From contig VZDJ01000090.1 of NCBI GenBank assembly GCA_008694505.1, forward strand, positions 8,549,521-8,613,520: a DNA stretch of 64,000 bases. The letters are read 5' to 3'. The translations under genes and the position numbers were made by a program. Shown here piece after piece: positions 11,765 through 23,601 of this stretch (positions are counted from its first letter, which is position 1; every line of letters starts with the position of its first letter). Origin of the DNA: Cyanoderma ruficeps (Eukaryota; Chordata; Aves; Passeriformes; Timaliidae). The notes under the pieces were generated by a model, which was not told the DNA's origin, did no database searches, and saw nothing but the letters and a program-made list of their open reading frames with translations.

Positions 11765-13226
11765 AAAAGCAGAAGGTGTTCTTTGACAAAGGACGTCACT
11801 GCACGCTACGACATGACGTGGGAGGCCCTGGTGAGCCACCTTGCTGCAAATTAATTTGGGGAAGAATTACTCAGAAAAGCTCCCTTGAAATAGGTGAGAC
11901 ACATGCACATTTCGGCCGCTTCCTAAAAGCAAGAGGTGTCTGCACTGTGATGTAAGAGTAGCTGGTTTATGAGTCAGGGTTTCCCCAGAGATGACTTACT
12001 CTGATTGTCAGGGCGGCTGCTGCAAGGCTCTTTGCTTTGCTCAGTCCTTGCTCCTGCTGGGCCAAGTAGAACTGCTATGGCTTTGACCTTGCACGGAGGT
12101 TGTGCTCACAGTTTTAGAGGCAATAATACCTCTGCCATCTGATGGATGTAAAGCAGCTGATAGTGCTTCAGCTCTGACTAGGGAGCAAACACATTGAAGA
12201 GGGATCCTTCGATAGAAAAATCTGTCGGCGTGTGGGCTGGCTGCAGTCAGTACAGATGCCACCCCAGCCTGGAAGAGAGAACTCTCCAGGAACAAGCCTG
12301 TAGGGCCATGGGCTCCATCCCATTTCCTATTCTGATCTTCAAAAAGTGAACCTGGCCAGAGTTTGGTGTTAGTTTTTAGGATAGAAGCTGGTTTGGGGTA
12401 TGAGTCCTTTAATCTGTTTATCACAGGTTGGTCCCTAACCTGCTGCACTAGGGAGAAGACCACATAGGGAGTAAGAGGCTGCTGACTATTTGCTTCAAGA
12501 TGCTGGTGCCTCCTGAACATTCCTAGATCTCTACATGCAAGGCTGGCTTTTGGAGCATTATCATCAGGGTTACATTTTTGTACTTATCCTTTCTGATCAT
12601 TGTCAGTGTTTGCGCTTGGGGCACACTGGCTATCTGCCTGAGGTTGAGGAGGATGGAGTAAATCAGATTATCTCTGGCTTCTGGTGATGTGTGACACAGC
12701 CTCAGCTATCCATGGGGTGTTTGTATTGTGCCTCGTGGTGCCAAAATGGGATTTTTCGGTGTTAGCCTCAAGAGCCCATGGGATGAGAGCATTCATGAGA
12801 AGCAAGCCTGTGAAACAGAAACTTCCTAGCAGCTGCTGCTCGGTGTGAACATCTAGGGATGAGTTCACCTCTGATTCACTGCCTGCCATTCACAAGGTTG
12901 GTTCCTCACCAGCCAGAAAACTCTGCTCCTTCCCTCTTCCCATCAGTGGAGTAGCGAGAGGTCAGTGGGTCCTTACAAGCTGCTTTTGGATGTATAGAAT
13001 TGAAATGATTTGTGGGAATACATTAAATTGGAGTGAAAAGAAACAGAAGCCACCTGAGGCTGAATCAGAAACTGAAGAATAGTAAAGAAACGATGTAAAA
13101 AACAATGCCTTTGCACCAAGCCTCTTAAATTCAATTCACTTTAGAGCAGTGAAGGGCTTTAGAAAGGTGCCATGACATCCAGGAGTGTGAAAGTGAGCTG
13201 AGGACAGGGTGTAGATTATGCAAGGA
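11765..13226. other. Unique non-coding stretch with CRE-like half-sites
   Basis: Two CREB/ATF-type half-sites lie close together: GGACGTCAC (about 11793-11801) and ATGACGTGG (about 11813-11821). No TATA box or exon was identified nearby. A 159-codon minus-strand open frame at 12041-12520 has no recognised domain. The rest is unremarkable. Confidence 0.4.
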
Positions 13227-13240
13227 NAAAAAAAAAAAAA
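13227..13240. repeat. A-run with an ambiguous base
   Basis: A single N at 13227 is followed by an A homopolymer to about 13240. This is probably a consensus or assembly uncertainty at a homopolymer, not a biological feature. Confidence 0.9.
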
Positions 13241-13282
13241 GAAAAGCTTTTACTGATGAATTAATTCCTGTGCATTTTTTGG

Positions 13283-13306
13283 TGAAATGTTGAAATGTTG
13301 AAATGT
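13283..13306. repeat. Three tandem copies of an 8-bp unit
   Basis: The 8-mer TGAAATGT occurs three times head to tail without mismatch. It is a short minisatellite-like duplication in AT-rich DNA. Confidence 0.9.
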
Positions 13307-16300
13307 TTCTAAGAAGATAATATACTTCAGTTTTGAAGTAACCTGTGGTTTTAAGTCATAAAAATATTTTCCAGCCCAGTTGCTGAATAGTTTGTAGTGA
13401 CATTTTCTGAATTTCAGGTACCACTGAAATTATTACTGTCAATCTGCAAATGTAGAAATAAGCCAAACTTAGCCTTTTTGCAAAGGAAAGCAAAGAAAAA
13501 AAAATAAACAAAGGACTTTCCCAGGCTTATTCTTGATGTCATTTCATCTGAAATTTATTTGAAAATCAAAACATGAGAGTGTGTGTACTTCCTGTGCCTC
13601 ACATTACTGCTATTTTAGAAGGAGAGGAAATGAATGTTTTCCTATTCAGTTACTACTTTTGTTCTGATTCAAATGTTAGCTGGCCTACACTGGATACTGA
13701 TCTGTCCAGGCATTTCTGTTTTGTTTCTCTTCCACTTTTTCAGTTTTCCAACCTGTGTTTTGCTTTACAGTCTGTAGCAGGCAGGCTGCTGCTGTGTGCC
13801 CAGAAACCACGAGACTGTGGAAGAGTAACAGACCACATACCACACACATGCTGATATTTTTATGAAATCAGGTCATTTTCAATCCCTCTTGCTGGTGGAG
13901 GAAAATGACGTCTTGTGTTGTGATAATTCTGAAAATCCCCTGTCACTTTCAGTGTGAATCAGAAGAGAACTGTTCCTGTTTGTGGGGAAAAAGCAAATTT
14001 CAAATGTCTGTGTGCTGCAGTGAGATGAAGTTGGGTGGGCAATCTCACTGCCCTCAAACACAGAAGCCAAAAATCTCCATCTGATAACACAGGCTTATTC
14101 TTATAGTACTGCTCCCTTGAGATTGGGAAGGGCACAAGGCAAACGTGAGCAAGCTGATGGTGGCTAATATTGATTCAGGATCTCTACCCTTGAGCTGTAG
14201 CCCTTGGAGATGTGTCTGTTCTCAACTGTGTATTCTGAAATTTCAATATTTATATAATAAATAATTCTTCAAATTATTTCCCTAATACTATTTTTTAGCT
14301 TGAGCTAAGGGTTTCATATTTGGTAGTAAATGTTCATGACCTGTGAGTGTAGGTTTGAAACAAGGACCTATCCTATTGCTCATTTTCTGCCAAAAGTTAA
14401 ATTGCAGGCTGGTTTTCAGATATTTCGTTAAACAGCATATGTTTCTGGCTGAAAGGTCACTATGAGCATGCCTACCAAGAAGCATGGAGGTATGTTTCTC
14501 CTGTGGGAACTGTTTCTCCTTTCCACGGAAACCCATGTGCTTCTGCTGACTCACGTAGGCTAAGGAGCTATCCCATAATTTTGGCAAAAGGGCTGCAAGA
14601 CTGAGTCTGGATCCGAGGGATTTGCTATGCCATTAGTTATGGTTCCTCTTCTGGTCTATTTTGCTCTGGGGCAGATGAAAAGACTTATAATATCTGGTAG
14701 CACTGGTACCAGTCTCCTCTCTTGTATATTTAAGTTTGGGGAATGGGGAAGCACTGTTTGATTTCTGAAAGAGGGCTCCTATGTGCTTTCAGGACTTGAC
14801 TTCAGTCCTCTCATGAAGGCAACATCAGATGTTTTTTATTTTGGAAGTTTTCAGAAAAAGGTGCCTCTGCCTGTGGCTTTGCTCTGGTCAGGGCTCCTTT
14901 CCATGTCCTTGTGGTACCATGCTCTCCCTGGCATGAAAAGTGGGAACCAGGTGGGCATGCAGCTTGTCTACTAGGGTGCTGAGCCCTGGCTCTTTCTGTG
15001 CAAAGCACTCAAAGCCTCTGCAAAGATTAGGGCAGGTTCTCTAAGGTCACAGGGAAGGTTGGGGGTGAAAAAAGGAAGTAAATCTAGATGTTGATATGCT
15101 ACACTGGTCCAGACCCACTGTCTTTCCTTCTCTTCTGTGCTTGAGGAAGTTCCCTTGTTCCTTTGCAGAGAGCATTTCCTTCTGCTTGGGCCATCTTGAA
15201 CAGTGGAATCACTGCTGCAGGTCACTAAGCCATGTCTGCCCCTCCTTTGGGAGGCTGCCAGTCAGCTCCCTGTCCCTGTGCTGGCCAAAAGATTAGACTG
15301 CCTCCCTATTTTGTTCTGTGTTCCTTTCATTGTGAAACTGATGCCAGATGAATTATGGCTATGTCCCCATTGGCATGACCTCATTAAATGTCTGTGTGTA
15401 GGAGAAGTCACAGCCAGATCTTTCCAGGAAGTCTTGGAGAGCAAGAGGGGTGGAAGCCCACACTGGCTTCCTAAGTGCGAGCTGGGGGAAAACTCCTGAT
15501 GGGCTGGAAACAGGCTCAGGGAGGGAGTGGCAGCTTCTCCCCCAAGGGCTGATGAGGGCCTGGGAGCACATACATGACCCATAGGAAAAGATGTTGGTTG
15601 CCCATGTCTGTCTCGCCTGTGATGCAAACCTAGCAGGGCTCAGTCTGCCTGGGCTGGACTCAGGCCAAGTGAGATGTGCTTGGGATGCCTCACCAACAGC
15701 AACAGAGCTGCTGGAGCCTGGAACCCTGGTTCCAAACCTAAATATTCTCTGCAGTGATGTGATTGATCAGAAGAGAGAAATGGGATGGCATAAGGCTGGC
15801 TGGCAGCCATGCCTGCTCAGGAGTTTCCTGGGAAGCTGATGGTGGTTGCCAATGTCAGGTCAGCTCTCCTGGAGCTCCTGCTCCCAGCCAGCAGGATTGC
15901 ACAGTGCCTGGACGGAGCAGTGCTATGCCACGCCTGGGGCCTCTAGACATTGTTGTCCTACAGATAAATAACAGGGTTTGAGCTGCTGATGTTGCTTGTA
16001 ACATTGTGAGTCAGGTTTTCCAAAGAGCGTGGTGCTGAGCTATGGGAAAAACCAGCCCTGTGCTTAGGTGCCTGCTGGACTGCTGAGCTCCTGAGAAATT
16101 TTGGTACCCTTCTACAGGAGCTGCATTTCCTTGGGTGCCATGGCTTGAGCCTGGCCTCCCTGGCCCTGTGCTGTATCCCTGGGTGTGATGGGTCAGTTCT
16201 GGTGAGATCACACAGTCCCAGCATGTCATCTTCAATGTGTGGCTCTCACAGAGACCAAAGTGGTTGCACCTCTGGGGAAGTTCCTGTCTGTACAACTAGG

Positions 16301-17279
16301 TGACATCAGGCAGAATTGGCTCCCTTGTGTACCAAGTGATTTCTGCTTATGATTGTATGTTTATTTTTAAGAAGGGAAGTACAGCTGTACACTTTTCACA
16401 CTGCATCAATACTGAGAAAAACCACAGAGATTAAGCTGTTACAGGACGAACACCAAATCTTCTCAAAATGATTCCAGCTGTGCTTCTCTTTTTACATAAC
16501 ATCGTGGTGTAGCATTTTCACTCTTTTTCTGTTTACTTTTTGCTTATTTGTTTTTTGGTTTTGCTTTACACCGGTTCAGTGGCAAATTTCAGAGCAAGTG
16601 CTGCAAGTCCAGTGGGCTGCTCACAGCCTTCCTCATGCCTACAACCAGCTAGTGAGCAGGACTTCTTCATATATGTATGTACATGTGGGGACCAGATGCT
16701 CTTTGGGTCACACTTTTGTTCTGTTATGTTTTCCCTTATCATATTTTTATTTCCCATTTTCTCCTTTTTTGGATGTGACTTTGAAATGTTGATGGATGGA
16801 TAATGCAAGGACTCCTTGTCTGCTTTTTCCTGTTTTTTTTCTTTTTAAAATACGATTTAAAGATTTCACCATCACCAGCATCTGTTCTTTCACTCAATGG
16901 TGCTAAGACGATTTACACTGAAGCTGGGACCTGGATGGTGGCTTTTAAGGCAATGGCACCTAGAAAATCTGTGAAACCAGCGGGAATATTGCCGAAACCA
17001 TCTGCTCACTACCCTGTAGTAACAAGTTTAATGGTCATCCAGTTTCTGAAGCGAAATTGAGTTATGATTGAGACTGTCCTCATGGCCCCCCCTTCTATCC
17101 CCCGATGCAGCAGTAACCCTAACATAGCTCATACACATCCTGAGGGAGAGAAACATCTACTGTGGTTCCTCTATCACCCTGCAAGCTGCCCATGGATGTA
17201 GGGAGACGAGGTTGACCTTTTTGGGCAACTTGTTATTTCTTTTCTCTGAGGAAAAGGTTGAAGTCCAGGTGAAAGCTAC
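13307..17279. other. Unique non-coding stretch, nothing recognised
   Basis: No repeat, RNA gene or supported exon is seen. A strong acceptor-like pyrimidine tract ends in CAG at about 13741 and another at about 13770, but no downstream donor pairs with them. GC-richer parts (about 14950-16300) carry overlapping short frames on both strands that look like chance. T-rich runs occur around 16500-16560 and 16740-16850. Confidence 0.5.
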
Positions 17280-17972
17280 TTAAATAGGCTGGGGATGGTG
17301 TGGCTGGACAGTGCCCAGGCAGAAAGGGACCTGGGGGTTCTGGTCAGCAGCTGAACATGAGCCAGCAGTGTGCCCTGGTAGCCAAGAAGGCCAAAGGCAT
17401 CCTGGCCTGGATCAGGAATAGTGTGTTCAGCAGGAGCAGGGAGGTCATTCTTCCCCTGTACTGGGCACTGGTGAGGCCACACCTTGAGTGCTGTGTCCAG
17501 TTCTGGCCCCTCAGTTTAGGAAGGACATTGAGATGCTTGAGCACATCCAGAGGAGACAACGAGGCTGGTGAGGAGCTTGGAACACAAACCCTGTGAGGAA
17601 CGACTGAGGGAGCTGGGGTTGTTTAGCCTGGAGAAAAGGAGACTCAGAGGTGACCTTATCACTCTCTACAACTTCCTGAAAGGTGATTGTAGTCATGTGG
17701 GGGTCTCTCTCTAGGCAGCAACTGACAGAACAAGAGGACACAGTCTTAAGCTGCACCAAGGGAAATATTGGTTGGATATTAAGAGAAAGTTTATATGGAA
17801 AGAGTGATAAAATACTGGAATGGCTTGCCCAGGGAGTCACCATCCCTGCATGTGTTTAAAAAAAGACTGGATGTGGCACTCGGTGCCATGGTTTAGTTGA
17901 GGTGTTAGGGCATGGGTTGGACTCGATGATTTTGAAGGTCTCTTCCAACCTAGTGATTCTGTGATTCTATGA
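17280..17972 (+). mobile_element. CR1 LINE, about 0.7 kb 3' fragment
   Basis: This is the longest CR1 in the window. It starts inside the C-terminal part of the reverse-transcriptase ORF2, runs through the conserved segment equivalent to [18 protein letters not shown] (nucleotides about 17604-17657), then the TGGACTCGATGATTTTGAAGG region, and ends with GTGATTCTGTGATTCTATGA at about 17953-17972. It is 5'-truncated, as is typical. The complete 3' tail and readable protein blocks suggest an intermediate age, younger than the CR1 at 2425 but already inactive. Confidence 0.95.
17300..17860 (+). pseudogene. CR1 ORF2 C-terminal remnant (reverse-transcriptase polyprotein)
   Basis: In an intact CR1 this part encodes the C-terminal end of the endonuclease/reverse-transcriptase protein that copies the element's RNA into DNA at the insertion site. 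Blocks I recognise from the family are [19 protein letters not shown] (from about 17357) and [18 protein letters not shown] (from about 17438). The frame then shifts near 17505-17510, where a G appears to be missing after TTCTGG. It shifts again before the [18 protein letters not shown] block at about 17604. Stops are present further down. The catalytic reverse-transcriptase core lies upstream and is absent, so nothing functional can be made from this copy. Confidence 0.85.
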
Positions 17973-20227
17973 AATAAACTCTGTTTGTCTGGCTGCCACA
18001 GCAGCTGTTCCTTTGAATCAGCTGCCTCTTTGGAGGGGGAGGAGTGACCATAAAATGGTCAGTAGCCTTACGGGGCAATGAACTGTTTGGGATGCCAGAC
18101 AGGAAGGATGGAGAGCTGCTTGGGCCCTCCTTCTGCATGCTCTGGCCCAGGGCCAGGTTGGACACATCAAATCCCGCTTGCGGAAATCGTGAGAATTTGG
18201 ATTGTTATCATTTGGGATGTCTTCTGAAACTGCTGCACAAACGTCCAAACTGTTTGAACAACAGGACTTCAGACTACCCCCTGTAACCTTTCTGGCCAAA
18301 ACAGAAAATTGAACTCTTTGGTTTTGTTTAGATGAAGTAAATTGTTATGGTTTGGGTTTTGATTTGCATCTTAAGGTTGTATATTTTACTGTAGCCCATT
18401 TCTATGAAATTAACAGAAATTGTATTGAAACATCATCATTTGGAAAGAAGAATTCTCAGTCATTTGATTGGCTGTGACTGGGGCATGGAAACATTTGCCT
18501 TTTGATCATTTTTAACCCTGTATTGTTGAAATTGAGGCTGAGTTGTCAGATGGTAAAGCTGCTCCGCTATGATTTTCCAAACAAACCTAGTTGTTATCTT
18601 TGCACTGTGGGAATGTACTATTTGTCTTCAGATCTACTAGATGAGGCAGAAAGACTGTTTGTCCCAGCCTGCAAGTCTGCCTAAGCACTTAAACCCAACT
18701 GATTTCAATGGAAATGGTCTGACTAAGCATCCTTTGAATGCCAGGGTATGGTCTTAGCTAAGAGGATGTAAGACAGCTCTTGATGGTGCAAAGAACATCC
18801 TGCCTGAAAGATGTCATCCAAAGTACAACTGCAGTACGAGATACCACTTGTGATGGACTCTCAAACAAAAGACATGGCTGGGGAGAGTGTGTGCTATGAG
18901 GACAGGCCAAACCATTGGGAATTCTTTTGTATCATAAAAGAAGGTGCTGAAAGCATGAGGAGAGTAAATGGCTTCATAGGTTAGGTAAGTTTAGTGGCAT
19001 GCATGAAAGTAAACCTGTGAGAGGGTGAAATGCCAAAGCAAGATGACACCAAGGTAATGATTTATCCAGTTCTGCAACCCGTGATTATTAAATGTGCAGA
19101 TGCTGGAAATGCTGCTGGCTGGTCTGCAGTGATGCTGCATGACAATGTCAGCGGGGAGTGTCATGTGTCCTGAGTGCATGCTCCTGGGAGGATAACGTAA
19201 AATGCAAGTAGCACTCCAAGTTCATGAGAATTCAAGCAAATGCTGAAGCTGTGCAAAACCGTTTTATTTTCTTTGGCAAGATGAACTCTTGAGACAGTAT
19301 GAAAGTAAGGATCCTCTTGATGGAAGGGAACAAAACTCAATGTTTCAGCCAAATTTATATTTTCTGCTGTTGAAAGAAGAAAAAAATCTTCTTCTGTTAT
19401 CTTTTTTCCCAGAAAAAAGATAAGGAAGAGGGGACTGAAAGTTTAATTTGTGGGTTAGATAAATTTTTGTGTAGTTAGAAGGAAAAATGGTGTCAAAGAA
19501 AGATGCTTTTAAGTGTTGCAGGTTTTGCTTACATTGTTCATAACATTGTATACCCTTGTTATGTCAGTCATGGTGAGAGATTTCTGTTTTTAAGACACCC
19601 AGCTGCTCAGCCAGGAGACTAAGAAATCAATGAGTGCCTCCTCTGCATCCAGTCAATGTAAAAGACGTTAATGTAAAGAGTGTAACTGAATGAGATGTAT
19701 AGACTCCTAGTGGAAAGAAAACTTAATTTCTCAATTAAATTTATTCTGCATCTTTAAAGTTAGCAACTAAATTGACTTGTCACTCTGAAATGTTTATTTT
19801 TATGTCAGTAAAAGAATGCAATAAGAATAAATTTACAGCATATGAAATTGAAATAACTCATTTAAAAAAGAGATCAAAGCCAGAATTTAAAATATTTGAT
19901 GTTGGGACAGGTTTATAGGTGTTAACCAGAGAGCATAAGCCTGGTAGATTATTTTCTTTTTGTTTTCCTACCGCATGTGTGGCTGGAGTACTGTGGGAAG
20001 GGGATTACTTTTAAGGGGAGAGGGATATTCAATGTATGGGCAGAAGGGCCTATGGCACTATTAGGTCTGGAGTTATCTCCAAACCTGTGTGTTCCCATTC
20101 AGAGCCTGATCCTCAGAAACAGAACCTGTCTGCTATCTTGTAGTGCTTTGGCATGACCCATGTTCTCCCAGGTCCTAATATGTAGCATTCAGCAATTGAA
20201 AGTCTGGTTTTGGAGATTTTTTAGATT
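17973..20227. other. AT-rich unique stretch
   Basis: No gene or mobile element is recognised. Around 18700 a short motif (CTGATTTCAATGGAAAT) resembles dispersed amniote sequence of the 'ttcaatgg' type, but it is too short to call. The stretch 19440-19900 is AT-rich with no repeat structure. Confidence 0.45.
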
Positions 20228-20252
20228 CCCCCCAGCCTCCCCCCCAGCCCCC
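20228..20252 (-). other. G-quadruplex-type motif (C-rich on + strand)
   Basis: Runs of six, seven and five C lie at 20228-20233, 20239-20245 and 20248-20252, separated by AG and AGCCT-like spacers. The seven-base run can supply two triplets, so the minus strand meets the usual pattern of four G-triplets with short loops. It lies in otherwise ordinary sequence and I see no promoter beside it. Confidence 0.6.
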
Positions 20253-22303
20253 TCGCTCCTTGGTTCTTGTTCTCATAGCTTCTTAATCAGTCTCCTCTGC
20301 CTTGGCTTCCTGAATAGAGCCCATCTGCTCTCTTGCACTGCTTTCTGTCTGCACTGAAACCACAAAACTCAGATTAGGCTCTTCAAAAGCTTTACCAGGC
20401 TTCAGGAACTCCTGAAGCAAATCTGGGCCCGTTTTCATGCAAATCCAAATACCTTTTATGGTTTCGTTTCAACTTGACATTTTGATTTTGAGATTTTTTT
20501 GAGCTTCTCAGACCCTACGGCTTTATGTGAAACCCAAAGGGCATGAACTTACATGAACTAAAATGGAAAAAATATTCAGATGAACCCACTGAAAACTGAA
20601 ACTATGTTCCCACAACTGTGCTTAATAAACTGTTCTGTTTTTCTCTTAATTGCAGAAGTGGCAACTACTTTTTCACAGTTAGGAGCTTCAGCAAGGCTGA
20701 GTTTCCAGTTTATGTGTATTAGGTATATTAAATAGGGATCCTGGTAAATCACAGGTGGTTTGTCCTCTTCCAACTGGCAGTCAGTAAATAGGGAACCTTC
20801 TCTATCTTATTGTGACCTGAGCAATGAAAAAACCAGTATTTTCCCCTGCCAGGATGTGCTGCCACAGGAGTGATGCAGGCTTCTTGTCACGGTGGGTCCC
20901 TCACTCTGTCATTTCCAGGAAAATTGCAGGGTGTCCTCTGCCTCAGTCAGCCCAGCTCTGATCGTGATGGGGAAGTCCTGCTCTGGCTGAGCACCTCCAG
21001 CACTTCTGTCTTTTTTTTAATCTCAGCACATGGTGGCTGTGCCAGCCAGCCATAGGGAGCACAGCCAGATCCCATTGACCATCTGTGAACCCCCACACGA
21101 GCAGGTCACACCAGCTGTGGGACACGGGATACATCAAGGCACTCATGGATTGGTGCCATCCCTCCCCTCTGCTCATGCTGCCCACCTTCCCAAGGGACAA
21201 ATGCCCCTGAGGATTGCCCCATGGCAGGGGGATGGGAACAGGAGGAGAGAGAGGGAGAAAGAGGTGTTCCTTGATTCAGGTATAGGCAGGGCTGCTGATG
21301 GAGAGGGAGCAGTGTGTGCTCCAGTCAAGCTTTAGCAAGTAATCAGGAGCCTGGCTCTCATGGTAGTGGCCAGTTTGGCCCAAACTGACCCAAGTCTGGC
21401 TGCTCTGTACAAAGAGCAGAACCTCAAACACCACCCCCAGTGCCCTCTCCAGCCCACCGGGTTTCCAAAGCTGTACAGGTCTTTCTGAGAAGACAAGCCC
21501 ATGTTCATTCCCAGCCTGAGTGGCTGAGCATGGGGCTAGGGAACTGTGTGAGATGCAGGTTGAGGAAAAAATGGAGCTTGCACAGGGCTCTGGTGATCTA
21601 TAGTGTTAAGCTGTCTTGTTGGACTTAAAAAACAGGATCAGGATCTGTGATCCAAATCATGTGTCCTGTGTTACTAGTCCCATGACTCAAAATTGCAAGG
21701 TCCTAGTATTACAAAGGATTTTAGAAATTACAAATGGTGTCATGGCATTCTTTTTCTCTGCAACTCTGAACCACAGCAACTTTTCTCTACCCTGTTAATT
21801 CAGCTTGTTAACCTGGTTAACCTTCAAGGTCTGGGGACTGGCTCTCCAAGAAGACTCCCATAGATGAGAGGAGCTGGAAGTTCTTGGCACCTTGAAGTTG
21901 TCTGTCCTTTTGTCAAACCTGCTGTGGGACAGGAAATTCTTCCCTGCGTGCTGCAGTGCACAACACTCCTTCCCCACCCATGCCAAAACACAGTGGGCTT
22001 TCAAAAGGAATTTTAGCACTTGAAAAAAAAATTGGGATACTACGATGAACTTCTCCTTCTCATTCCCCCAGCAGTACAGATTGCTTTCCCTGCCAAAAAG
22101 GATAGAGACAGATGCTCACTGCAGGACAGGAGCAGGGGAAGAGCTGTGGGAAGCACAAGCCGAGCTTGAGGAGCTGTTCTCACTTCCGGGCTTGGTCCTG
22201 AACAGGAACCTTGTTGTGATTTTGTCCCTCAGGCTTCAAGCACAAGAAGATGATATGGTCCCATTACATGAAACAACTGGCAGTAGTGGGATTTTTCTTT
22301 CTT
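20253..22303. other. Unique non-coding stretch
   Basis: No repeat or gene is recognised. An acceptor-like pyrimidine tract ending TTGCAG at 20655 stands before a short open stretch, without a clear donor. A GC-richer part (20840-21600) has overlapping chance frames on both strands. Confidence 0.45.
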
Positions 22304-22330
22304 NNCCTTCCTTTTTTTTTTTTTTTTTTA
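22304..22330. repeat. T-rich low-complexity tract with two N
   Basis: Two ambiguous bases at 22304-22305 precede CCTTCC and a T homopolymer of about 19 bases. This is probably a short assembly uncertainty at low-complexity sequence. Confidence 0.9.
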
Positions 22331-23109
22331 AAATTAAAAAAGCCCGAAACCCATATTGGCAAAGCTATTCTCTAGCTCTGACAGGGAAATCCCATAACCT
22401 GTACCACTTCCATATTCAGGCAAATGGTGGTGTATGACCTTTTGACACCACGTTCTCAGTGAGACTTTACTGACTAAAGAACATGGAAAAACCACTGTGG
22501 AGCTGGGGCTGTGAATGAGACTGTGCTCGGCCCCTGGTTTTCATTTTTTTAAAGAAAATGTGTGTGTGGGAGTGAAGGTCTGCCATTTCAAAGGCTGATT
22601 TTTTATGTCTCTGTCTATGGGAGAAGTGAGCCAATCCACACCTAGGGAAATGAAGCCTTTTGAAATGAAGCTTTCAAAACCATCAGTTAAGACTTTTAAT
22701 GTTAATTAAAAGATTAATGTAATTGATTTAAAGAACATGCAGATCGCAGCAGCCTATTAGGGATGTGCTATCTGCAGTTTACATATGGTTACTCACTGCA
22801 AATAGCATATGTACTGAGAAGTGAAGGAGGTGGTAAGGTTAGTCATGGGTGGAGTGGAGCAAGTAGTCCTCATAAGTTATCTTATGGTAAAAAACACAGT
22901 CACCTGATCTCTTCTAGGAATTTACTATGGGCTTGCTAATGCTTGGTAACCAGCTTGTTTTTGTTTTTCCTTTCAATTCTTTCCCACCAATTTCTCCGGC
23001 ACTAGAGGTTTTGTTTCTGAGAGTTACCTGGCTTCCACAACCATACTTTCTCCACGTTAAGTCATTGCTGGGACTTACTGCTTCAGAGGTCCTACATCTG
23101 GTAACAGAC
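22331..23109. other. AT-rich unique stretch with a homeodomain-like palindrome
   Basis: The notable part is 22680-22820. It contains CTTTTAAT-GTTA-ATTAAAAG (22693-22712), then ATTAATGTAATTGATTT, and two CATATG E-boxes near 22781 and 22807. The density of homeodomain-like cores suggests a possible conserved regulatory element, but sequence alone cannot show conservation. Confidence 0.35.
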
Positions 23110-23170
23110 ACAAGGAATAAGTGACTTTCCCAGGGTGACAGCGGAAAGTGAACCCAGACATTCATAGTTA
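23110..23170 (-). mobile_element. Possible MIR/L2-like ancient remnant
   Basis: The block AAGTGACTTTCCCAGGGTGA, followed by GTGAACCCAGACATTCATAG, follows the order of the inverted MIR/L2 3' region (gtgacttgcccaaggtcac ... gaacccaggtc). Such scraps are known at low copy in birds as relics of elements active in early amniotes. The match is short and diverged, so the identification rests on this one characteristic block. Confidence 0.45.
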
Positions 23171-23581
23171 AGTTACTTACTTAGAAGTTGGCTTTTTTTG
23201 GGATTTTTCAATCTCTCCACATCACTTTCTGAGCCTTTTTCCCCAGGCCAAGCAGCTAGTTAATATACTACCCATTTCTCTGGGGCTTTAACACCAAAGT
23301 TTACATAGTTCCCTATCAACTGGATAACTTTCTTTTTTTTAATTATTTTTTTATTTTTTCCTTTTGTAATAGACAGGTGTTAAAAAGAGAAAAGGAGCAC
23401 TTCATTTTTCACGGTGTGGGGACAAAACTACTGATCAGTGTCTCTCCAGTAGTTCTTAAATTTACTTTGAACAAACCACAGCAATGATTGTGGCTTGACT
23501 TTCTTTCTAAGAGGTTTACAGACTCCTCATAGGTGGAGAGAAAAATAAGGGCTGCATTTGTTTTGCTCTCTGGCAGATATA
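23171..23581. other. Unique AT-rich stretch
   Basis: No feature is recognised apart from T-rich runs at about 23330-23365. Confidence 0.5.
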
Positions 23582-23601
23582 AGAGAGAGAGAGAGAGAGA
23601 G
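23582..23601. repeat. (AG)n microsatellite
   Basis: This is a perfect alternating purine tract of about 20 bp. Confidence 0.95.
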
